55,444 bases of DNA from a virus, in IMG/VR virus record IMGVR_UViG_3300021424_000039, positions 1-55,444 of that record. One strand, written 5' to 3'. The position numbers were made by a program, and so were the translations under genes. The notes beneath the pieces are model-generated. The model made no database searches. It had not been told where the DNA came from and saw nothing but the letters and a program-made list of their open reading frames with translations. Below, piece by piece: positions 32,872-40,334 of the stretch (positions within the stretch are counted from its first letter, which is position 1; each line of letters opens with the position of its first letter).

Positions 32872-33563
32872 TTAGCGCATTCTGTCCATTTGTTTCTGCT
32901 GCTCTAGCCGATCCGCCTCAATGACTTTGGCGCAGGCCATACGCACAAACCACTCCTCATCGGAGGAGTCCAAAATGCGAATTGGATCAGTCCCGAATAA
33001 TTCCCCGAGACGGGCCGCGGTCTTTATCCGCGGGTCCTCAACTAGTTCGTCGAGGACGTCTTCGTAGGGTTTACGGTTTCAACCGTATCGCCGTAACCGG
33101 ACGCCTCCATGATCGCTACAGCGGCAGCCTCGACGTGCGGGTCGATGCCGAAAAAGGCGCGGACGCAGTCGGGGAGGGGGCGGGTTGTCTCCGTCATTTC
33201 CATGATTTCCGGCGACGCAAAGGTCAGGACGGTGCCATCCGAGTCAGCAACCTCTTCACCATTGATCTCAAAGCCGATGGTGCAATGACCAATTACGGAG
33301 CAGGCGAACTTAAGCGGATCAAGACCGTTCTTGGTCTCCTCGCCGGCGTTGCGCCGCCAGGCCTTCATCTGGTGCTGAGTGATATTCGGGCTCACCTTGA
33401 GGAGTACGCCCGGTCGCTCCGGCACCTCGATGTAGATGACCTGGCGCTCAACCTTCTTGGAGACTACTGCCTTCAACTGGTCGAGCACAGATGGGGTTAC
33501 GTCAGCCTGCTTGGCGGTTTTCGCTGCAGGGGTGGACTCATCGAGTTGGAATGATTCAGCCAT
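32872..33563 (-). CDS. Tail assembly chaperone, -1 frameshift fusion product
   Basis: Translation starts with the shorter chaperone at 33563, slips back one base at AAACCCT (33066-33072) and continues for 66 more codons (KPYEDVLDELVEDPR...EQQKQMDRMR) to the TAA at 32874-32872. The extension is acidic, helical and Trp-containing (SSDEEWFVRMA), like the T part of lambda G-GT fusions. The position immediately upstream of the tape measure is the invariant place for this gene pair in tailed phages. The extension region is not otherwise annotated and would be left as a 200-base gap. Confidence 0.85.
33042..33563 (-). CDS. Tail assembly chaperone, short form, about 173 aa
   Basis: I start at the ATG at 33563 (MAESFQLDES), preferring it to the frame's first ATG at 33581. 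The protein is predicted helical/beta, with a conserved-looking middle (RPGVLLKVSPNITQHQMKAWRRNAG and CSVIGHCTIGFEINGEEV) and ends EASGYGDTVETVNPTKTSSTN. As in lambda G, the short form should be the major product, with a minor fusion made by frameshift. It chaperones the tape measure during tail assembly and is not normally in the virion. Confidence 0.85.
   Translation of the reverse strand: MAESFQLDESTPAAKTAKQADVTPSVLDQLKAVVSKKVERQVIYIEVPERPGVLLKVSPNITQHQMKAWRRNAGEETKNGLDPLKFACSVIGHCTIGFEINGEEVADSDGTVLTFASPEIMEMTETTRPLPDCVRAFFGIDPHVEAAAVAIMEASGYGDTVETVNPTKTSSTN
33066..33072 (-). promoter_or_regulatory. Programmed -1 frameshift site AAACCCT
   Basis: In the zero frame the codons read GTA AAC CCT; A AAC CCT fits the X XXY YYZ slippery heptamer exactly, and re-pairing gives AAA CCC in the -1 frame. 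It lies nine codons before the zero-frame stop, in the tail chaperone gene, where such sites are established in most tailed phages. No stem-loop downstream was worked out. Confidence 0.85.
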
Positions 33564-33620
33564 AATCAGGGACCTTAGCATAGTAGGAATAGGTAAGTTG
33601 CAGAATACGGTAAAATTATG

Positions 33621-33653
33621 TTCCCGCCGCCGTCACCGTAACGACGGCGGGAA
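33621..33653 (-). terminator. Strong GC-rich hairpin between tail tube and chaperone genes
   Basis: TTCCCGCCG pairs with CGGCGGGAA across a 15-base loop (further pairing of CGT/ACG inside is possible), and on the leftward strand is followed by CATAATTTTACC. It occupies the 79-99 base gap after the tail tube gene. Without a clean U-run it may be a partial terminator, giving less chaperone than tube protein, or an RNA-processing or stability element. Confidence 0.55.
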
Positions 33654-33660
33654 ACTCAGA

Positions 33661-34116
33661 TCAGCGAGGGGCCGCGACGCTGGACACGCTGAAGGTCAGC
33701 GCGAATACAGCGGGGGCGCCAGACGACGAGTCACCGTCTGGCTCGCTCAAACCGACGAGCAAGCACTTGGGGTACACGCGGTCCGAGCCGGGAACCTTGA
33801 GATCACAGTCCAGGGTATAGACCGTGATGTCATAGTACACGCGGCCAACCAGTTGGCGCAGTTTGGGGAGGAAGGCTCCCGAGGCTACGTCAGTAGTGTC
33901 GAAGTGCTTGGTCAGGGTGATGTCACCGACTTCAGCCGGCGCGCACAACACCTCTGGGAATGTCTCGCCACCCACGTAGATTTTTTCCACGGAAGCAGTG
34001 ATTTCTCCACCAGAGACCTGTGCGAAGTAGCCGTCGACGTTGGGACCCTTTTCCTGGGTCATGTTGTCCGAAGGCACAATCTTCGCCAGAATTTGCCTCT
34101 GCGCTAGTTTTGACAC
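33661..34116 (-). CDS. Tail tube protein, 151 aa
   Basis: A small beta-rich protein directly after the sheath gene, the usual place for the tube in contractile-tail phages. Patterns: GEITASVEKIYVGGETFPEVL, VGDITLTKHFDTTDV, LVGRVYYDITVYTLD and a C-terminal VFALTFSVSSVA, resembling T4 gp19-like tube families. It polymerises into the inner tube through which DNA passes. It lies 12 bases after the sheath stop. Confidence 0.85.
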   Translation of the reverse strand: MSKLAQRQILAKIVPSDNMTQEKGPNVDGYFAQVSGGEITASVEKIYVGGETFPEVLCAPAEVGDITLTKHFDTTDVASGAFLPKLRQLVGRVYYDITVYTLDCDLKVPGSDRVYPKCLLVGLSEPDGDSSSGAPAVFALTFSVSSVAAPR

Positions 34117-34128
34117 GGTAACTCCTTA

Positions 34129-35628
34129 TCAGACTACTGATGCTGTTAGGTTGGACTTGGTGACTTCAACTTCAATCTGGTCACCAATGCTGGACACGCG
34201 AACGCCAACCTTGGCCTTGATAAGGCCTCCAGCCAACTGGCTGACAGGGTTGATTGCGTCGTTCACGACGACGGTGTAGCCGTAGTCGATGCGGCTTCCG
34301 AGAACATCGAACGCCTCGTACAGGCCACCAGCGAGACGCAGTGGTTCGAGAACGGCTCGCAGGCGGGCATCCACCTGGCCGAACAGCGCACCACGACCGT
34401 CGATGGTGGAGAACACCAGGTCTTCCAGGGTGTTCTGCGACTGAACAACGATGTAGTTCAGCATTTCCTGGGCAGTGATGTAGCGGAAGTTGTCCTCGTC
34501 AGACGAAGCCGAGCGAGCGCCGTACGCCCGGACCCGGCCATTGATGATCCGGAGGGCATTGACGCGAGACTCGTCAAGGCTGTCGCCAAGGGTCTTGCTG
34601 ACGATCGAAGCCAGGCCGGTGAGGAACTTGGCTTCCGAAGCGAGACCAGCGTAGGGAGACCATGGGCCAGTGGCGTTAAAGGCCACCGAACGCTTGGCCG
34701 CGACATAGCCCTCTGGCGACAGGGTCACTGGAGTGTTAACTGCGCGGTTGGCGGTCACCCAGGGCCAGTAGAAGGCCGCATGCTCTGAGCCGGCGTAGTC
34801 GCCATAGTCAGCCATAGCACTGATCGCGTCGTCAGACGAATCGCCAGAGGCAAACGACAACAGAGCAACGCGGTGGTTGGTGTCGGCGTGATCGATGATT
34901 GCCTGGTGAAGGTTAGTCACGTCCATGCCTGCATCCTCGGTCGCGCCGGGGATGGCTACCGCACCAGCACCGAGGTCATCGGTGAAGTTGGCAAGTGCAG
35001 CCTCGTAGTTGGCGAGAACGATTTGGGCACGGTTGTCACTGCCTGCTGAAAATGCGGTAGCGGCGATCGTGGCGGGAACGCGATCAGCGGCACCGCTTGG
35101 AAGAACCGCCTCAACATAGCGATCCGCAACAGCGCTGCTGTTGATCTTGTTGACCGCAGCCTGGGCATTGGCAACTTCGCCAGTCGAGTAGACCTGCTCG
35201 TCATCGAGGAACAACTTGATGACAAAGCCAGAGCCGAGGGCAGCAACGCTCACATCGAGGTTTGCCGACCAAGCGCCCGGGCCCTTGGCGTTCAGGGTGA
35301 CAGCATCCAGGCCGCCGGAGTTGTCGAGGGTGATTGTGCCAGTCGAGGTGGTGGCGGCGTAGCCGGCGCCGAGCGAGGCTCCAACAACGCGGCTCACGTA
35401 GCAGCGAGCGCCGCCCTCCTCGAAGAAGGCCTGCACCTGCTGGTGAGTGTGGCCGTACGAAACGTACCCACCAAAGTAGTCCTCGTAGTCGGCAAGACTT
35501 GTAACGAGAATCGCCTCATCGGACGGTCCACGCTCGGACTGACCGGCAATGAAGAAAGTGGCTGAAGGGGCTACGTTGGCCACTGTGGGGCCAGTACGTA
35601 CCGCTGTTGTGACTACTACGCCGGGCAT
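34129..35628 (-). CDS. Tail sheath protein, 499 aa
   Basis: N-terminal PGVVVTTAVRTGPTVANVAPSATFFIAGQSERGP and ...VTSLADYEDYFGGY are hallmark sheath motifs. The C-terminal domain includes SPYAGLASEAKF, RVRAYGARSASSDEDNFRYITAQEMLNYIV and a KVGVRVSSIGDQIEVEVTKS end strand. The sheath contracts to drive the tube through the cell envelope, so the phage has myovirus morphology. A GGAAGGA ribosome-binding site precedes the ATG. High expression would be expected. Confidence 0.95.
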   Translation of the reverse strand: MPGVVVTTAVRTGPTVANVAPSATFFIAGQSERGPSDEAILVTSLADYEDYFGGYVSYGHTHQQVQAFFEEGGARCYVSRVVGASLGAGYAATTSTGTITLDNSGGLDAVTLNAKGPGAWSANLDVSVAALGSGFVIKLFLDDEQVYSTGEVANAQAAVNKINSSAVADRYVEAVLPSGAADRVPATIAATAFSAGSDNRAQIVLANYEAALANFTDDLGAGAVAIPGATEDAGMDVTNLHQAIIDHADTNHRVALLSFASGDSSDDAISAMADYGDYAGSEHAAFYWPWVTANRAVNTPVTLSPEGYVAAKRSVAFNATGPWSPYAGLASEAKFLTGLASIVSKTLGDSLDESRVNALRIINGRVRAYGARSASSDEDNFRYITAQEMLNYIVVQSQNTLEDLVFSTIDGRGALFGQVDARLRAVLEPLRLAGGLYEAFDVLGSRIDYGYTVVVNDAINPVSQLAGGLIKAKVGVRVSSIGDQIEVEVTKSNLTASVV

Positions 35629-35785
35629 TCGATGTCCTTCCGTATTCCGCGACCAAGATCAGAACTGTAAGTCAGTATAGCGCTTTTTGTTTTTCGCCAG
35701 ATAATGTCTACCGAAATTCGCACTATGCCTGCTTGCTGTTCGTATCAATGCTACAACACAGCCTGATTTAGCGGTGCAAGTATCG
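35629..35785 (-). promoter_or_regulatory. Intergenic region upstream of sheath with candidate promoter
   Basis: A 157-base gap in an otherwise tight block. On the leftward strand TATACT at 35679-35674 is a good -10 hexamer about 46 bases before the sheath ATG, but the -35 side (about TTATCT/TATCTG) is poor. A run of A residues (AAAAACAAAAAG) lies between the two, and could act as an UP-like or flexible element. A separate promoter for sheath and tube would fit the need for high expression. Weak evidence. Confidence 0.35.
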
Positions 35786-36394
35786 TCAGTCAGGCAAAGG
35801 CTCGTTAAGGGCGGCTTTTTCAAGTTCGATCTCAAACTCGTCCATGGTGCCGATGGGCAGTCTGGTAATTCGCTCCATAACTGTAAGGTCATAAGAAATG
35901 AATGAACCGGCCAATGCCCGTTCGCCCTTGAGGAGAGTAAGGTCCGAGAACTCTTCCCGCATCGTGCCCTCGTCAATCATCACTTCCAGGTAGTACTCGG
36001 GCTTGTTGGCCCGCAGGCATGGGTAGTCAAGTAGGGCTGATCGCAGGACCGTGGATAGTCGGTCACGCATGAGGGTCGCTGCTTCGTTCCCCTCAGCGCG
36101 CACCCATACATATGTCCTCATATTGTACGTAACCTGGTACAACGGGTCCATGGCGCCGGTATAGTCATCGCGCAGAAAACTAGTTGTCGAAATAGCGACT
36201 GTAATAATTGTCGGGAACTCATCCAGGGCCAGGGGCTCATAGTTGAGGTACTTGACCGGCTCTGGAAGCGCCCCATCATCAACAAACCATTCACCCTCAG
36301 CACGACGTGCGAAGCGGTAATCGTCAAGACGCCGCTTGAAGTCTGCCTTCAGATAATTAGTGACAAATAATTTTGCGTTGTGTGCGCCCTGCAT
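35786..36394 (-). CDS. Tail terminator/completion-like protein, 202 aa
   Basis: It lies between the gpS-like morphogenesis gene and the sheath, the position of tail terminator proteins. Features: LFVTNYLKADFKRRLDDYRF, a beta core (FPTIITVAIS..., LYQVTYNMRTYVWVRAEGNEAATLMRDRLSTVLRSALLDY), SFISYDLTVMERITRLPI, and an acidic C-terminus. The alternating fold 'measured variable, strand, helix' resembles gp U-like terminators, but homology is not proven. It overlaps nothing; a 157-base gap follows. Confidence 0.75.
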   Translation of the reverse strand: MQGAHNAKLFVTNYLKADFKRRLDDYRFARRAEGEWFVDDGALPEPVKYLNYEPLALDEFPTIITVAISTTSFLRDDYTGAMDPLYQVTYNMRTYVWVRAEGNEAATLMRDRLSTVLRSALLDYPCLRANKPEYYLEVMIDEGTMREEFSDLTLLKGERALAGSFISYDLTVMERITRLPIGTMDEFEIELEKAALNEPLPD

Positions 36395-36396
36395 GA

Positions 36397-36855
36397 TCAG
36401 ATACCCCTAGCGGTCCACTTAGCCATGATCTGGCCTAGTTCGGCGGCGAACCCAACAGGCTCAAACACAATTTTGCGCTTAGGCATCTTCCTAGTTCCGT
36501 ACTGGTGGAACTTGGCATATTCGACATCGGTGCCATAGGTGGCACTTTTGGGGCTGACGATGTTCATGCTCCCACCATCCAGGGCAATGAGGCTACGGAA
36601 CAACTTACCGTTAGCAACCATTGGTGGAGCCCCAGGGTAACGCCTAGATTTCCATGCCCCGTACTCGGCATCAAGTGGCGCCCAGCCACCGACTGGAAGG
36701 CCATTGCTGGAGAAGTTCTTGGCATTGGCTGCGGCAAGCATAGCGCGAGCCTGACGCAGGGGAACCTGCTGGTTTTCAAGACGCTGCTTAATCCCCTCAA
36801 GACGAACAATAGCCTGCTTCTCGCCGTATACGCGGACATTGACTTTGGAATACAT
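36397..36855 (-). CDS. Virion morphogenesis protein (P2 gpS / HK97 gp10-like), 152 aa
   Basis: The C-terminal half contains MVANGKLFRSLIALDGGSMNIVSP, YGTDVEYAKFHQYGTRKMPKRKIV, a strongly conserved signature of the tail completion/head-tail joining family (Y-A-x-x-H-x-x-G-T...P-x-R). The N-terminal part is helical (VRLEGIKQRLENQQVPLRQARAMLA). It overlaps the connector gene by 1 base. It acts in completing the neck or tail during assembly. Confidence 0.88.
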   Translation of the reverse strand: MYSKVNVRVYGEKQAIVRLEGIKQRLENQQVPLRQARAMLAAANAKNFSSNGLPVGGWAPLDAEYGAWKSRRYPGAPPMVANGKLFRSLIALDGGSMNIVSPKSATYGTDVEYAKFHQYGTRKMPKRKIVFEPVGFAAELGQIMAKWTARGI

Positions 36856-37484
36856 CAGCCGGCAATCTGTTTGCGTCGGTAGCGCTTTAGCGCCAACAAC
36901 TCGCTGTCCAAAAATCCGGTCTGTAGTGGGGCGACGTTTCTGGAGTTAAGGTCCTTGATGCCGACAACATCGTCATGCATGTTTTGCATTTCTCGAGATG
37001 CGGCCCGAAGGATCATCAGTCGGAACATCTTGATTTGGTCACCATCAAGCCCACCTTCATAGGTAACCGTGACAACATCATTGGGGTAGCCCCTGTAGCA
37101 GTCAATGCCATAGCGCTGAACTACATAGTCGATGCCTTCAACCTGGGCCAATACGTTTCCAGTCGTGTTTGTGATGGTTACGTCGGTGACCGTAACGACT
37201 GGCGTATTTCTAAGGTATACGCCAACCGGGGGCTGGGTGATTGAAATGCCAGTATTCAGGGTTGTGTCGAGGCTTTGATCGTAAAAGAACGATGCAGTCG
37301 GCATGCCAACGGAGGACGCCTGAATAACGTGAGTTTCCGTATATTCATGAATCTCGATGGGCCGGCGAATATAGGCCTCAAGTTCGCTTTGGAGACCCTC
37401 TAGGACATATGTGGCGGCATCTTCATGACGCGAACTAAAGGTAATGTCCATGTATCGACGAAGTTCGTCAATAGAAACCAGCAT
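36855..37484 (-). CDS. Head-tail connector (adaptor) protein, 209 aa
   Basis: MLVSIDELRRYMDITFSSRHEDAATYVLEGLQSELEAYIRRP is the N-terminal helix pattern of gp6/gp15-like adaptors. A beta insertion follows, then DQIKMFRLMILRAASREMQNMHDDVVGI. It should bind portal and tail terminator. It overlaps the gpS-like gene by 1 base and is preceded by the small Arg-rich protein with a 13-base gap. Confidence 0.8.
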   Translation of the reverse strand: MLVSIDELRRYMDITFSSRHEDAATYVLEGLQSELEAYIRRPIEIHEYTETHVIQASSVGMPTASFFYDQSLDTTLNTGISITQPPVGVYLRNTPVVTVTDVTITNTTGNVLAQVEGIDYVVQRYGIDCYRGYPNDVVTVTYEGGLDGDQIKMFRLMILRAASREMQNMHDDVVGIKDLNSRNVAPLQTGFLDSELLALKRYRRKQIAG

Positions 37485-37497
37485 CTAGGGCCTCCTG

Positions 37498-37659
37498 TCA
37501 GCGGCGGCCACGGCCTCGAACCCGAGCACGGTCGGCGGCACGAGAAACACTACGAAGCGCACGACCCGCAGCGCGTCGAAAAAATCCAGGACGCCGACGC
37601 CTGCCGACGTCAGAACCCCGCTCTTCATCGTCTGTGTTTGTGCGACGCGGAACTACCAT
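37498..37659 (-). CDS. Small arginine-rich basic protein, 53 aa
   Basis: ATG at 37659 preceded by AAGGAG. The product begins MVVPRRTNTDDEERG and ends RVRGRGRR; about 19 of 53 residues are Arg, while lysine is absent. It sits between the HNH nuclease and the head-tail connector. Such proteins could bind DNA or nucleic acid in the head, like protamine-type internal proteins, or be a ribosomal-protein-like RNA binder; nothing more can be said. The opposite-strand frame 37425-37661 is a shadow. Confidence 0.65.
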   Translation of the reverse strand: MVVPRRTNTDDEERGSDVGRRRRPGFFRRAAGRALRSVSRAADRARVRGRGRR

Positions 37660-37697
37660 GACTCTCCTTGGTCAAGTCAAGAGTAGCACAATAGGTA

Positions 37698-38000
37698 TTA
37701 CTGCTCCCAAGACCTCTTGGCCAAACCTAAATCGAATGCCAACTGAGGATAATTACCGATTCTAATATGACATGGGCGGCACACGGCGATCAGGTTGTCG
37801 ATGTCCAGAATTGACCCGCCCTGCGACCTGCGGACCAGTTCATGAATGTCCATCGAGCGATTCCTGGCATAGGTAACTCGCCCATCATGCTCGGCAAAAA
37901 TCGGGCAGGCCTCACACCAGACTCGCTCCTCTAGCAGCCTTTTGACCAATGGCCGGCGCTCACGGTAGAGCGCTTCCTGCTTGGCAGAACGCTTCCTCAC
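37698..38000 (-). CDS. HNH endonuclease, 100 aa
   Basis: C29xxC32, then DIHELVRRSQGGS (H53, E54), DIDNLIAVC with N69, and CRPCH (C74, C77, H78) form a Cys4-type HNH/beta-beta-alpha-metal domain, which nicks or cuts DNA. Phages often encode such a protein near terminase to assist packaging; a homing-type role is the alternative. It overlaps the GT4 gene stop by 4 bases (ATGA). Confidence 0.9.
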   Translation of the reverse strand: MRKRSAKQEALYRERRPLVKRLLEERVWCEACPIFAEHDGRVTYARNRSMDIHELVRRSQGGSILDIDNLIAVCRPCHIRIGNYPQLAFDLGLAKRSWEQ

Positions 38001-39067
38001 AGATTAGAAGATATCACAGATTCCCATAGCCGAGCCATGTGCTTTACGTCGAGCAGTTCCTCGACCCGGCTGCGGAGTAGGGCCGCTTCATTGACGCGGG
38101 TTCCATGGTCGTGCAATTCCTTGACATGAGTCACCCAGTCGGATGGGCTGTGGGCAATACGGCCTACTCCCAGTTGCTCAACCAGACGAACATATTCTGT
38201 GCGTGGTGACGCAACAAATGGGATACCAGCAGCCGCATACTCAATTGCCTTAATCCACGACTTGGCGTGGTTGAATTCAATGTCTGAGAGCGGAGCCAGG
38301 CCGATGTCAAAACAGAACGACATTCTGGCGTAGTCCCATGGCGCCCTCATCGGGCTTTTGGCAACACGATCCTTCTTTACGCCCAGGGCGTCAGCAAAGG
38401 GATTGCCGGCACCATAGTGGCCGCTGTGGTGAAACTTGATGCTGTTGTCGAATATGCCGAACAATTCCTCAAGGTCGCCACTTCGATGATTGGTTGAACC
38501 AACCCAGCCAACTACAGGCCTCTTGCCATTGAATCCACGAACATTGAAGTGATTGGTCGAAACGTGGTTCTCGATGACAACAACATTTTTATGGCCGCAT
38601 AGATTATCTACCGCCGTTTTTAAGAATGGCGTGGAGACGGTGACAATGTCAGACAACTCCAAGATTTTCTGATAGTGGTCAATGTTTTCTTCTGGATTGT
38701 TCTCGGGCCTAGTCAATTTATAGGCGGCATTGCGCGGGTCAAGTCCCCAGTACCAGTCATCCAGATCGTTGATGATTAGGGCTCGGTTTTCTTTCTCCCG
38801 GTAATCGCGCAACTTGTCAACAAGATCGCCAAACATAATTCTTTGCATGACAATTACGTCAAGATTATGAGCGATATCGCCCTTGTTGTTTGAGATCACA
38901 AATCCGTGTTCATCGGTCCATGTGAGCCAGCCAGTTGCCGATGGCATACTCATGTGCTGGCGCACCTGCTGAAAGCGCACCCAATTTGCCCCACCAGGAA
39001 CATTCATCCCGTTGGAATCAAAAAGACTACGAGACCAGTCGGTCGATGCAAAACCTACAGTTGTCAT
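37997..39067 (-). CDS. GT-B glycosyltransferase (family 4-like), 356 aa
   Basis: An N-terminal domain with a WVRFQQVRQHM binding region, NDLDDWYWGLDP and VTVSTPFLKTAVDNL, then the second Rossmann domain with VVGWVGSTNHRSGDLEEL and the nucleotide-sugar motif SWIKAIEYAAAGIPFVAS. FDIGLAPLSDIEFNHAKS matches the E/D-containing C-terminal part. This is a soluble enzyme that transfers a sugar to an unknown acceptor. It lies in the head-tail module and is coupled by 4-base overlaps on both sides, so it is integral, not an insertion. Targets could be a virion protein, DNA or host polymer. Confidence 0.88.
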   Translation of the reverse strand: MTTVGFASTDWSRSLFDSNGMNVPGGANWVRFQQVRQHMSMPSATGWLTWTDEHGFVISNNKGDIAHNLDVIVMQRIMFGDLVDKLRDYREKENRALIINDLDDWYWGLDPRNAAYKLTRPENNPEENIDHYQKILELSDIVTVSTPFLKTAVDNLCGHKNVVVIENHVSTNHFNVRGFNGKRPVVGWVGSTNHRSGDLEELFGIFDNSIKFHHSGHYGAGNPFADALGVKKDRVAKSPMRAPWDYARMSFCFDIGLAPLSDIEFNHAKSWIKAIEYAAAGIPFVASPRTEYVRLVEQLGVGRIAHSPSDWVTHVKELHDHGTRVNEAALLRSRVEELLDVKHMARLWESVISSNL

Positions 39068-39567
39068 AGCGTGGCGGGATCGACCTTGTCAAATGACCAC
39101 GAGCCGTCGAGCGAGTCCCATAGAGCGAGATCGATTCCGGTCGGTTCCAGGTCGTTGTCTTCCATCATCTGCTTGTGCATCAAAATTGCGCGACGCAGGA
39201 ACTCTACGACCTTGACCTTTTCGTCGATATGGTCCGTGCCGAGGGCAATCATGCGGTTGACCTCTTCGAGTTTCGATTCAACATAAAACTTGAACCGGCT
39301 AATTTTCTTCGTCTTGTGGTCAGACTCTGATGCCAGTTCGGCAACCATCGAAAATCCGTCATCGCCAAGCATTTCGTAGCGAGCGATTTGCTCGGCTGTT
39401 TCCTTCTCAATTCGCGTCAACTGATCACTCAGGTTGTCAACAAGGGCCGACAATGCCCGGCGCCAGCGGCCCCAGTTTTCTGGCAGGAGCAGGTACTGCC
39501 TCTGCGAATCAGAGACATTGTTCTTGACCTCTTCGGCCACGAGACGGGCAAAGGCGTCGTCGTTCAT
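39064..39567 (-). CDS. Hypothetical helical protein, 167 aa
   Basis: I start at the ATG at 39567 (MNDDAFARLV), which overlaps the nuclease gene stop as ATGA; the first in-frame ATG at 39606 would overlap further. Predicted mainly helical, with a Lys-rich middle (SDHKTKKISRFKFYVESKLEEVNRM). It resembles a protein often found beside the Cas4-like nuclease in actinophages, but I do not recognise a named family. It is located in the recombination submodule. Confidence 0.72.
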   Translation of the reverse strand: MNDDAFARLVAEEVKNNVSDSQRQYLLLPENWGRWRRALSALVDNLSDQLTRIEKETAEQIARYEMLGDDGFSMVAELASESDHKTKKISRFKFYVESKLEEVNRMIALGTDHIDEKVKVVEFLRRAILMHKQMMEDNDLEPTGIDLALWDSLDGSWSFDKVDPATL

Positions 39568-40334
39568 TGCTTCCTCCAGGCAGGGCACACACTTTTGAAC
39601 GTGCAAAATTTACATAGTTTTGATGTTTTGTATTCAAAATCACCAGACTCACAACGCTGCATAATTTCGTTGTTCGTGGTGATGAGCATTTCTGTTGTTG
39701 ATTTCAGTGTATCTTCGGTTACTTCGGATGTCAAGCGTGTGCCATCCTTTAGGTAAAGCAATTCAACCGATGCCGGCACTCGTGACAACTTATGGTTGAT
39801 CATGAGAGCATAAATAAACAATTGGGTGAACTTGTCGTCCCTATACCTTGGGGCGGGCGTCTTGCCAGTCTTGTAGTCGGAGACGATAATCCCGTTTGGT
39901 CCTTCTGACCAGCGATCAACAAAGCCCTTGATTCGCACGCCCTCGATTTCCCCAGTCACTTCATACTCAAGGCCAACTGGCTCAATCTCTGATGGGCTTT
40001 CCATACCGAAATAGTTTTCGACGCGCCACCAGGCATCCCATCTGAATTTACGCAGGATGGTCTCGTCTGCGCCAATCACGCCGATCACTCGGTTGCGCCA
40101 TCCATTCTCATTCCACGCCGCATTGGCGATTGCTCTTGCTGCCGGCAAGGTTCTTTCGTCGGCTGGTAGAGCGAATAAGAATTCTAGGATTTCGTGTATG
40201 AAGGAGCCGAGAACGGTTGCTTCGGTATCTGGCTCACGCACCCCATCGATTTTTGTGTACTTGAATCGAAGGGGGCATTGCTTGAATGTCGATAGCGAAG
40301 ATGGCGAAAGGTACTCGGGGGGATTAAAACTCAT
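39564..40334 (-). CDS. PD-(D/E)XK nuclease, Cas4/RecB-like, with Cys4 cluster
   Basis: 256 residues: LSPSSLSTFKQCPLRF (C20) and GSFIHEILE (H47) start the fold; KGFVDRW (D140) and VSDYKTGK (D153, K155) form the PD-(D/E)XK catalytic core; the C-terminal KLCKFCTFKSVCPAW supplies three Cys. With C20 they match the [4Fe-4S] arrangement of Cas4, AddB and related exonucleases. It probably resects DNA ends for the Rad52-like annealing protein immediately upstream. There is no CRISPR array or Cas1/Cas2 in the window. Overlaps are 4 bases on both sides. Confidence 0.93.
   Translation of the reverse strand: MSFNPPEYLSPSSLSTFKQCPLRFKYTKIDGVREPDTEATVLGSFIHEILEFLFALPADERTLPAARAIANAAWNENGWRNRVIGVIGADETILRKFRWDAWWRVENYFGMESPSEIEPVGLEYEVTGEIEGVRIKGFVDRWSEGPNGIIVSDYKTGKTPAPRYRDDKFTQLFIYALMINHKLSRVPASVELLYLKDGTRLTSEVTEDTLKSTTEMLITTNNEIMQRCESGDFEYKTSKLCKFCTFKSVCPAWRKQ

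Noticed and set aside
37425-37661. 78-codon rightward frame opposite the Arg-rich small gene
   Set aside because: The leftward frame has a good ribosome-binding site, sits between two leftward genes and leaves no other gap explanation.
39564-40334. CRISPR-associated Cas4 as evidence for a CRISPR system
   Set aside because: No repeat-spacer array or other cas gene was seen; the gene is best explained as a phage recombination nuclease next to the Rad52-like protein.
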